Source of the DNA: an uncultured Collinsella sp.
Lineage (GTDB): Bacteria; Actinomycetota; Coriobacteriia; Coriobacteriales; Coriobacteriaceae
Length of the DNA: 5,440 nucleotides
NCBI GenBank assembly: GCA_902479205.1
Contig: CABSNX010000138.1
Location: 1-5,440, forward strand
Reading direction: 5' to 3'
Each line of letters begins with the position of its first letter. The stretch's first letter is position 1. The notes beneath the pieces are model-generated. The model searched no databases. It saw only the letters and a program-made list of their open reading frames with translations, and was not told the DNA's origin. The translations under genes were made by a program, and so were the position numbers. This document shows, piece by piece, positions 1 to 5,440 of this stretch.

Positions 1-3
1 GAT

Positions 4-80
4 GGACCTGTAGCTCAGTTGGTTAGAGCGTCCGGCTGATAACCGGGAGGTCACAAGTTCGAATCTTGTCAGGTCCACCA
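4..80 (+). tRNA. tRNA-Ile (anticodon GAT)
   Basis: This is a full cloverleaf that delivers isoleucine to ATC/ATT codons. The acceptor stem pairs 4-10 (GGACCTG) with 70-76 (CAGGTCC). The D stem pairs 13-16 with 26-29. The anticodon stem pairs 31-35 with 43-47 (outermost pair T-G) and holds the loop CTGATAA, with anticodon GAT at 38-40. The T stem pairs 53-57 (ACAAG) with 65-69 (CTTGT) around TTCGAAT. The discriminator is A77 and the CCA end is encoded at 78-80. In many bacteria this tRNA lies in the 16S-23S spacer. Here a terminator follows after 14 bases, so it is not followed by 23S rRNA. Only three bases precede it, so its promoter and any upstream partner gene are outside the window. Confidence 0.97.
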
Positions 81-94
81 TCAAAACTGTGAAG

Positions 95-124
95 AGCCCT
101 GAGGCGTTGCCTCGGGGCTTTTTT
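95..124 (+). terminator. Intrinsic terminator after tRNA-Ile
   Basis: An 11-bp stem (AGCCCTGAGGC at 95-105 with GCCTCGGGGCT at 109-119, one T-G wobble) closes a 3-base loop. It runs straight into six T (119-124). This is a classic Rho-independent terminator and sets the tRNA apart from the protein genes that follow. Confidence 0.93.
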
Positions 125-152
125 CTTGTCTGCGATAAATCTCATTTTGGTT

Positions 153-182
153 TTGTGTGCTGTGCGAAAGATTGGGTAGTAT
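153..182 (+). promoter_or_regulatory. Possible sigma-70 type promoter for the BFN gene run
   Basis: TTGTGT (153-158) and TAGTAT (177-182) lie 18 bases apart in the only AT-rich stretch between the tRNA terminator and the first gene. The matches to TTGACA and TATAAT are 3/6 and 4/6, so this is a weak call based mainly on position. A transcript starting here would have a leader of about 50 bases containing a small 5-bp GC hairpin (194-198 with 205-209). Confidence 0.33.
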
Positions 183-228
183 AGCTATTCAATGCGGCGA
201 CCCTGCCGCGTGTTATCCGCTACGTACC

Positions 229-235
229 GGAGGTG
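229..235 (+). promoter_or_regulatory. Ribosome binding site that fixes the BFN gene start
   Basis: GGAGGTG lies 4 bases before the ATG at 240. The in-frame ATG at 192, 48 bases upstream, has no such motif, and its extra 16 residues (rich in Arg and Cys) do not resemble the family N-terminus. The site therefore selects 240 as the start. Confidence 0.85.
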
Positions 236-239
236 TTCC

Positions 240-740
240 ATGGTTCGTGTCGACATAGAGACCATCGTCATGGCCGCCGGTCCCGTGCCATCGCTTATCG
301 TGCTTCGCGAGCGCTGCAGCAAATCGGACTCGCCCGCGCCGTTGCGTTCCCTTTCCATTCAGACTGGTTCGTTTGAAGCTGCTGCCATTAGCCGCGGCAT
401 CGATAGCGGCCGCGCCGAGCGCCCGATCACCCATGACCTGCTGCTCGATACCGTTGACGCCCTGGGCGCCAAGCTCGAGCGCATCGAGATCGTCCGCGCC
501 GAGCCGCCGGTGTTCTACGCGACGATCGTCGTGCTGGCCGATGGCGAGGAGCGCAAGATCGATGCCCGCCCCAGCGATGCCATCGCCCTTGCCGTGCGCA
601 GCAATGCTCCCATGTTTGTGGAGGATGACATCATGAATCGCCTGGGCACTTTTTCTACCCACGCCGAGGAAGTCGACGACGAGCAGGAGTTCGAGAAGTT
701 CGACGAGTTCGTCCATACGCTCTCCCCCGATGATTTCTAA
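240..740 (+). CDS. Bifunctional nuclease (BFN/DUF151) family protein
   Basis: The 166-residue protein is an almost complete BFN domain (the family of Thermotoga TM0160 and plant BBD proteins). The start opens with MVRVDIETIVMA, matching the usual first beta strand. The hallmark blocks follow: an EAAAISRGI segment near residues 51-59, the RPITHDLL block near 66-73, a VFYATIVV strand near 95-102, and the signature DARPSDAIALAVR near 111-123. A short acidic tail (DDEQEFEKFDEF) ends the protein. Family members have been reported with DNase/RNase activity in plants, but the bacterial role is poorly defined, so the enzymatic label is only a family name. The usual LP-W-G block reads LSIQTG here, after a small Ser/Pro-rich insertion. 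It is the first gene of a tight plus-strand run, and the next gene follows within about 33 bases. The family assignment is very likely; the activity is unproven. Confidence 0.9.
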   Translation: MVRVDIETIVMAAGPVPSLIVLRERCSKSDSPAPLRSLSIQTGSFEAAAISRGIDSGRAERPITHDLLLDTVDALGAKLERIEIVRAEPPVFYATIVVLADGEERKIDARPSDAIALAVRSNAPMFVEDDIMNRLGTFSTHAEEVDDEQEFEKFDEFVHTLSPDDF

Positions 741-760
741 ATGCGGGGCGGCCAGGTTGT

Positions 761-764
761 GGAG
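761..764 (+). promoter_or_regulatory. Candidate ribosome binding site choosing between two starts
   Basis: GGAG ends 9 bases before the ATG at 774. The alternative ATG at 741, which abuts the TAA of the BFN gene, has no purine-rich motif upstream, although termination-reinitiation at TAAATG could still serve it. The site is short, so the choice remains open. Confidence 0.45.
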
Positions 765-773
765 CGTTCGCTG

Positions 774-1130
774 ATGTACGGCGGCATGTCGGCCGAGGCA
801 GCGGCTATCGCGCGCGAGGCCCAGATGCGCTCTGAGGCTTCTGAGGCGGCGCGCATTGCCTATGTGACGCAGGCCCGCACGCTTCGCGAACGCCGCGGCT
901 CGTTTATCAAGATGGTTGTCATCTCCGCCCTTGTCGCGGCAATCTGTTCACGCCTTCGTGGTACAGTTGGTGCGCTTGGGTTTTCGATCTCTACGGGCCT
1001 GGTGATCTGGGGTGTGGTCGACGCGGTAATGCTGACCAGTCAGATCAAGGTGCTCGACAAGCGCGCGATGGATATGATGCGCGCCCGCGACGCTGCCGCC
1101 AAGATCGCCGCCGAGGCACAAGAACTGTAA
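774..1130 (+). CDS. Small membrane protein of unknown function with flanking charged helices
   Basis: I do not recognise this protein. With the start at 774 it has 118 residues; starting at the ATG at 741 would add 11 residues (MRGGQVVERSL). The layout is symmetric. An Ala/Glu/Arg-rich N-terminal segment (about 5-41) looks like an amphipathic helix or coiled coil. Two hydrophobic stretches follow (about 44-58 and 65-86), separated by a short basic turn (SRLRGT). A second charged Ala-rich helix (about 90-118) ends the protein. This suggests a membrane hairpin with both tails on the same side, probably cytoplasmic given the basic residues next to the membrane. There is no signal peptide and no catalytic motif. 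It sits between the BFN gene and an acidic protein gene with gaps of about 30 bases on both sides, so co-transcription is likely. The coding call is firm from codon periodicity and spacing; the start is uncertain. Confidence 0.75.
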   Translation: MYGGMSAEAAAIAREAQMRSEASEAARIAYVTQARTLRERRGSFIKMVVISALVAAICSRLRGTVGALGFSISTGLVIWGVVDAVMLTSQIKVLDKRAMDMMRARDAAAKIAAEAQEL

Positions 1131-1160
1131 CGACGCCAGACTCGATGGGAAGGTCTAAAG

Positions 1161-1610
1161 ATGGCACAGGATATGCAGGACGCCGGTAACGTCTCCGCCG
1201 AGCTCGACGCCATGGTGTGTGACCTGATTGGTGCGTTCTTGGACGACCTTGCCGCCGGCGAGAATCCGGGCGTAGTTGTGGCGATCGAGGACGCTGCTTC
1301 CAACCGCTATCTGGCGGCGCTCGACGAGGACGGCGAAGAGGCGTGCCTGGAGGCGGCCACCAACTTTATTTCCGAGCACAAGATGGGTCTTAAGGACGAG
1401 GGCCTGGGCCGTATCGCCCGCTATGCCATCGGCTACACCGGCTGCGTCGAGATTGACGGCGGCTATCACGATGCTCTGCTCGTGAGCTTCTTCGAAACCA
1501 CGCTCGAGAGTGGTTTTTCGGCATATGTGCTGTATGAGGGCATGGGCGCCGGCGATGGTTTTATGTGGAGCGACCCTGAACCTGCAGGTGAGGAAACCCC
1601 TCTCATCTAA
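1161..1610 (+). CDS. Acidic soluble protein of unknown function
   Basis: This 149-residue protein matches no family I can name. It is strikingly acidic, with about 30 Asp/Glu against about 5 Lys/Arg. It has no signal peptide or membrane segment, so it should be cytoplasmic. Residues 10-31 look helical. Residues 37-55 (VVVAIEDAASNRYLAALDEDG) and 93-127 (a GCVEIDGGYHDALLVSFFE block, then AYVLYEGMG) read like alternating beta strands, which suggests a small alpha/beta fold. The C-terminus is Pro/Glu-rich and probably disordered (137-149). The start is supported by GGAAGG at 1148-1153, 7 bases upstream. It is the last gene of the BFN run, and no terminator separates it from typA 117 bases further on, so some read-through into typA is possible. 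The coding call is strong; function is unknown. Confidence 0.8.
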   Translation: MAQDMQDAGNVSAELDAMVCDLIGAFLDDLAAGENPGVVVAIEDAASNRYLAALDEDGEEACLEAATNFISEHKMGLKDEGLGRIARYAIGYTGCVEIDGGYHDALLVSFFETTLESGFSAYVLYEGMGAGDGFMWSDPEPAGEETPLI

Positions 1611-1727
1611 AATCGCTAAAATAAACGAGTTTTCGGTAAAAGGCTCAATATTCCCGCTGAGCGTTGTATCGCTGGGCGGGCCGCATACGCGTGCCGTTTG
1701 TATATGGATAGAAGATAGGGGAACTAC

Positions 1728-3566
<1,839 letters not shown>

Positions 3567-3593
3567 GCGCTGGGCTTTATAGCGTCTAACAAG

Positions 3594-3628
3594 AAAGGGC
3601 GTCGACCGCGATGGTCGGCGCCCTTTTT
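3594..3628 (+). terminator. Intrinsic terminator of typA, possibly bidirectional
   Basis: GGGCGTCGACC (3597-3607) pairs with GGTCGGCGCCC (3613-3623), 11 bp with one T-G wobble around the loop GCGAT. AAA (3594-3596) lies before it and TTTTT (3624-3628) after it. It starts 28 bases past the typA stop. Read on the minus strand, the same stem is followed by TTTCTTGTT, so it could also stop the convergent transcript of the exported protein gene, which has no better terminator of its own. Confidence 0.92.
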
Positions 3629-3655
3629 GGTTCAGGGGGCAGGTTCGTTTGCGCC

Positions 3656-3684
3656 GCCACAAAGGTGCTTGGCATCTTTGTGGC
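3656..3684. repeat. 13-bp hairpin in the convergent intergenic gap, no U-tract
   Basis: GCCACAAAGGTGC (3656-3668) and GCATCTTTGTGGC (3672-3684) form inverted arms around TTG. The arms differ from perfect complementarity at one position, which is a G-T wobble in plus-strand RNA and an A-C mismatch in minus-strand RNA. Neither side has a run of T, so it is not a standard intrinsic terminator. It lies between the typA terminator and the stop of the minus-strand gene. It could be a dispersed REP-like palindrome or an mRNA 3'-end stabiliser; this is inference. Confidence 0.7.
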
Positions 3685-3693
3685 AGTTAGCTG

Positions 3694-4839
3694 CTAAGCG
3701 GTGGGGAGTCCCGGCGTGTTAGTCGGCTGCTGCGGCTTGAGGCGGGCGTTGCGCCAGATGATCTGGATGATGTAGCCGAGCATAAAGACAAAGGCCACAC
3801 CGCTGATGAAGCCGCCTACGAGGGGAAGCCCTGTGAGGGCGCCTGCGGCGATGCCACCCACGGCTGCCATGGCGTAGCGGTTTTGGCTGTGTCCGACCAT
3901 GCGGGCGATCGCGCACCCCGCAAAGGCGTTCGACACCAATGCGATGCCGATAACGCCGCACATGAGGGCTCCGGCAAGCGATAGACCAGCGATGGAGATA
4001 ATCAGCAGTAGGACGGCGGGGACGATAGCAATCGTGCCCAGAAGACCGCTCACCCACAGGGGCGTGGGGCGCTGGTGGAGCATGCCGGCGGCGCTGGCGG
4101 TCGCGCGCGGAAAGACGAGCTCGAGTAGCAGGGCGACAAAGCAGGTGGAAAGCGCCGCGGCGACGGTGCCGCCGATGACATCGTTAACGGTGGAAGTATC
4201 CTCGTTTTCGGTGCGGTCGATCTTGAGCGCGCCGACCTCGGCTCCCGCGGCGCGCTCGGGGTCCTCGGAGACGTGCGCGTTCACGGTGCCGGTGATGTGG
4301 GCGTTCTTGCCCAGGATGAGCTTGTCGGCCCAAACCTCGACATCGCCATCGACGGTGCCATCGATGGTTACCGTGTCGCCCGCAAGCGCTGCCGACCTGG
4401 CGGAGCCGCGCAGGGCAACCGTCTCGCCTATCGCGTAAAAACAGTTGGCGGTGCTGTCGGAATTGAGCACAACGTGCTGACCGACGACCGTGACGCTGCC
4501 ATCAACCGTGGTCTTGGCGATATCGATAGTGCGTGCCGCCAAGCGGACGGCGCCGCTCACCGTGCAGTCGCGGATGGAGAGGCTCTCGCCTGCTGCAATT
4601 ATGTCGCGGTCGATGGACGTATCGTCCAAGTTGAGGGCCTGACCGGCCCAGTACAGGTCGCCTTCGACGCCGGACGGATTGGCGTCATTGTCGGTCGCAA
4701 GTACGTTTCCAGCGGTGTCCGTGCCGGCGAACGACGCCGTGGGAAGTGCGGTGAGCGCGAGCGCGATGAGCGCGAATGCCATAAGCAGGCAGCGACGCAT
4801 CTTGTGTGACGGCGCCGTCACGGTTTGATTGAAAGCCAT
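3694..4839 (-). CDS. Exported bactofilin-like beta-helix protein with C-terminal membrane domain
   Basis: This 381-residue protein has three parts. First is a signal peptide: a basic start (SHKMRRC), a hydrophobic core at about 17-31, and a likely cut after SFA at residue 38. Second is a repetitive beta segment (about 60-190) made of short turns such as DGSVTVVGQHVVL, IDGTVDGDVEVWADKLILGKNAHITGTV, with Gly/Asp at the corners. This is typical of bactofilin/polymer-forming cytoskeletal beta-helices. Third, after an acidic linker (191-220), come about five hydrophobic segments (near 222-242, 261-284, 287-311, 322-343 and 345-363) and a short cytoplasmic-looking tail with Pro and Gln. The signal peptide would place the beta-helix outside the membrane, unlike classical cytoplasmic bactofilins. 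A role in envelope organisation is plausible but unproven. AAAGGA (4846-4851 on the minus strand) lies 6 bases before this ATG; the ATG 13 codons further in lacks such a site. It lies 107 bases downstream of the TRIC-like gene and converges on typA. Confidence 0.85.
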   Translation of the reverse strand: MAFNQTVTAPSHKMRRCLLMAFALIALALTALPTASFAGTDTAGNVLATDNDANPSGVEGDLYWAGQALNLDDTSIDRDIIAAGESLSIRDCTVSGAVRLAARTIDIAKTTVDGSVTVVGQHVVLNSDSTANCFYAIGETVALRGSARSAALAGDTVTIDGTVDGDVEVWADKLILGKNAHITGTVNAHVSEDPERAAGAEVGALKIDRTENEDTSTVNDVIGGTVAAALSTCFVALLLELVFPRATASAAGMLHQRPTPLWVSGLLGTIAIVPAVLLLIISIAGLSLAGALMCGVIGIALVSNAFAGCAIARMVGHSQNRYAMAAVGGIAAGALTGLPLVGGFISGVAFVFMLGYIIQIIWRNARLKPQQPTNTPGLPTA

Positions 4840-4845
4840 GGTTGA

Positions 4846-4851
4846 TCCTTT
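4846..4851 (-). promoter_or_regulatory. Ribosome binding site of the exported protein gene, abutting a palindrome
   Basis: On the minus strand AAAGGA lies 6 bases before the ATG at 4839-4837 and fixes that start. Its upstream edge touches the 3' arm of the inverted repeat at 4852-4878, so folding of that repeat could affect ribosome access. Confidence 0.75.
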
Positions 4852-4878
4852 TGTTAGGTGTTCGGCATATACCTAACA
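4852..4878. repeat. Perfect 8-bp inverted repeat in the leader of the exported protein gene
   Basis: TGTTAGGT (4852-4859) and ACCTAACA (4871-4878) are exact reverse complements separated by 11 bases. The position just upstream of the ribosome binding site fits either an operator dyad for a DNA-binding regulator or a leader hairpin. A clear minus-strand promoter is not visible nearby, so I cannot say whether it is transcribed. Confidence 0.6.
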
Positions 4879-4946
4879 GGGTACCCAACGCGTGGGCGCT
4901 CTAAAAGAGCCTCTCGGTTGCATTTCGAAGGGTCGTGCCATGCTGT

Positions 4947-5440
4947 CTACTTTTTACGGTGCAAGAAGCGCGCGATATCTTCTTCGGTGGGGCTTTTGAT
5001 ATCAAAGCGCAGCGAGAGCCAGCGCAGACCCATGGTCACGACAACGCATACGACCAGCGCGGCGACATTGCTCATGATGCCGCTCATAACGAGGCACACA
5101 TAGCTTGTCGATCCGGCGATGGCGGCGATGGCATAAAAGTTAGTACGTTGGAAAATGCCCGGAACCACGCCCATAAAGCCGTCGCGCAACATGCCGCCGC
5201 CCACCGCGGTGAAAAAGCCCATCATGATGCACACCGCCGGCGCAAAGCCGTAGACCAGCGCCTTGTCTGCTCCAGTGGCGGCGTAGATGCCGACCGAGAT
5301 GATGTCGAGCAGGGGAATGAGTTTTTCGGGTTTGTCGACGATTGCCGGGAAAATATAGATGATGGCTGCCGTGGCAATGGAAAGCGGGAGTGCCATCGGC
5401 TGGTTGAGGATGTAGACGTTGCCCACCTGTAGCGTCATGT
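4947..5440 (-). CDS. TRIC-like/UPF0126 (glycine transporter family) membrane protein, partial
   Basis: The visible 163 residues are the C-terminal part of a member of PF03458 (formerly UPF0126, distantly related to TRIC cation channels). The family consists of two three-helix repeats, each with a GGG--RD motif. The second repeat is complete here: LLDIISVGIYAATGADKA (about 43-60), then AVGGGMLRDGFMGVVPGIF (78-96) with Gly80-82, Arg85 and Asp86, then helices near 101-118 and 122-141. The tail is charged and cytoplasmic-looking (FDIKSPTEEDIARFLHRKK). The first repeat is only seen from MTLQVGNVYILNQP onward. The ATG at 5438 is therefore probably internal: the two bases beyond it (AC on the minus strand) fit the GAC of the RD pair in the first motif. 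The true start lies outside the window. Members are proposed to move small substrates or cations; the substrate here cannot be read from sequence. Family call is strong. Confidence 0.9.
   Translation of the reverse strand, partial: MTLQVGNVYILNQPMALPLSIATAAIIYIFPAIVDKPEKLIPLLDIISVGIYAATGADKALVYGFAPAVCIMMGFFTAVGGGMLRDGFMGVVPGIFQRTNFYAIAAIAGSTSYVCLVMSGIMSNVAALVVCVVVTMGLRWLSLRFDIKSPTEEDIARFLHRKK

Noticed and set aside
4..80. The tRNA 3' end as an attachment site of an integrated element
   Set aside because: No second copy of the tRNA tail, no integrase and no phage or mobility gene are seen in the window.
192..239. A longer N-terminus for the BFN protein starting at 192
   Set aside because: No ribosome binding site at 192, and the extension is unlike the family, whereas GGAGGTG precedes the ATG at 240.
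213..716. A 167-codon minus-strand frame opposite the BFN gene
   Set aside because: The plus strand has the conserved BFN motifs and a good ribosome binding site; the antisense product is compositionally odd and unrecognisable.
1664..1706. TTGTAT (1664-1669) with TATATG (1701-1706) as a typA promoter
   Set aside because: The spacing is 31 bases, far from the 16-18 needed, and no better partner hexamer fits either one.
3899..4809. Overlapping plus-strand frames opposite the exported bactofilin-like gene
   Set aside because: The minus-strand protein has a signal peptide, repeat domain and membrane segments plus a ribosome binding site; the plus frames have no such logic.
4898..4910. GCTCT-AAA-AGAGC hairpin as the terminator of the TRIC-like gene
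   Set aside because: The stem is only 5 bp and no T run follows on the minus strand, so termination there is not supported.
4935..5432. A 165-codon plus-strand frame opposite the TRIC-like gene
   Set aside because: The minus strand shows the GGG--RD motif and membrane helices; the plus product is a His/Asp/Ala-rich shadow.

Overview
The window is GC-rich by eye, with strong third-position bias in its genes. It carries a high-GC Gram-positive type of gene set: a BFN-domain protein, the ribosome-associated GTPase TypA/BipA, and small unnamed proteins. My best guess is an actinobacterium, possibly a gut coriobacterium such as Collinsella, but no species-diagnostic sequence is present, so this is an inference.

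Layout. Bases 4-80 are a complete tRNA-Ile (anticodon GAT) with an encoded CCA end, followed at once by a strong intrinsic terminator (95-124). From about 150 to 1610 there is a compact plus-strand gene run. It starts with a weak promoter candidate, then a bifunctional-nuclease-family protein (240-740), a small protein with two membrane segments between charged helices (774-1130), and a very acidic soluble protein (1161-1610). The gaps are only about 30 bases, so the three are probably one transcript. After 117 bases with no terminator comes typA (1728-3566), a full-length translational GTPase, closed by a strong terminator (3594-3628) that may serve both strands.

The right part is on the minus strand and converges on typA. 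At the window edge is the C-terminal part of a TRIC-like/UPF0126 (glycine transporter family) membrane protein (4947-5440, cut by the window end). Then comes an exported protein (3694-4839) with a signal peptide, a bactofilin-like beta-helix segment and a C-terminal block of about five hydrophobic segments. The 107-base gap between these two genes holds a perfect 8-bp inverted repeat that touches the ribosome binding site of the exported protein. The convergent gap with typA holds a second, very regular 13-bp hairpin without a U-tract.

Most of the window is ordinary housekeeping content. The parts worth a second look are the exported bactofilin-like membrane protein and its leader palindrome, the U-less hairpin between the convergent genes (possibly a dispersed REP-like element), and the two unnamed small genes between the BFN gene and typA. 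I see no mobile element, CRISPR array, phage gene or defence system.
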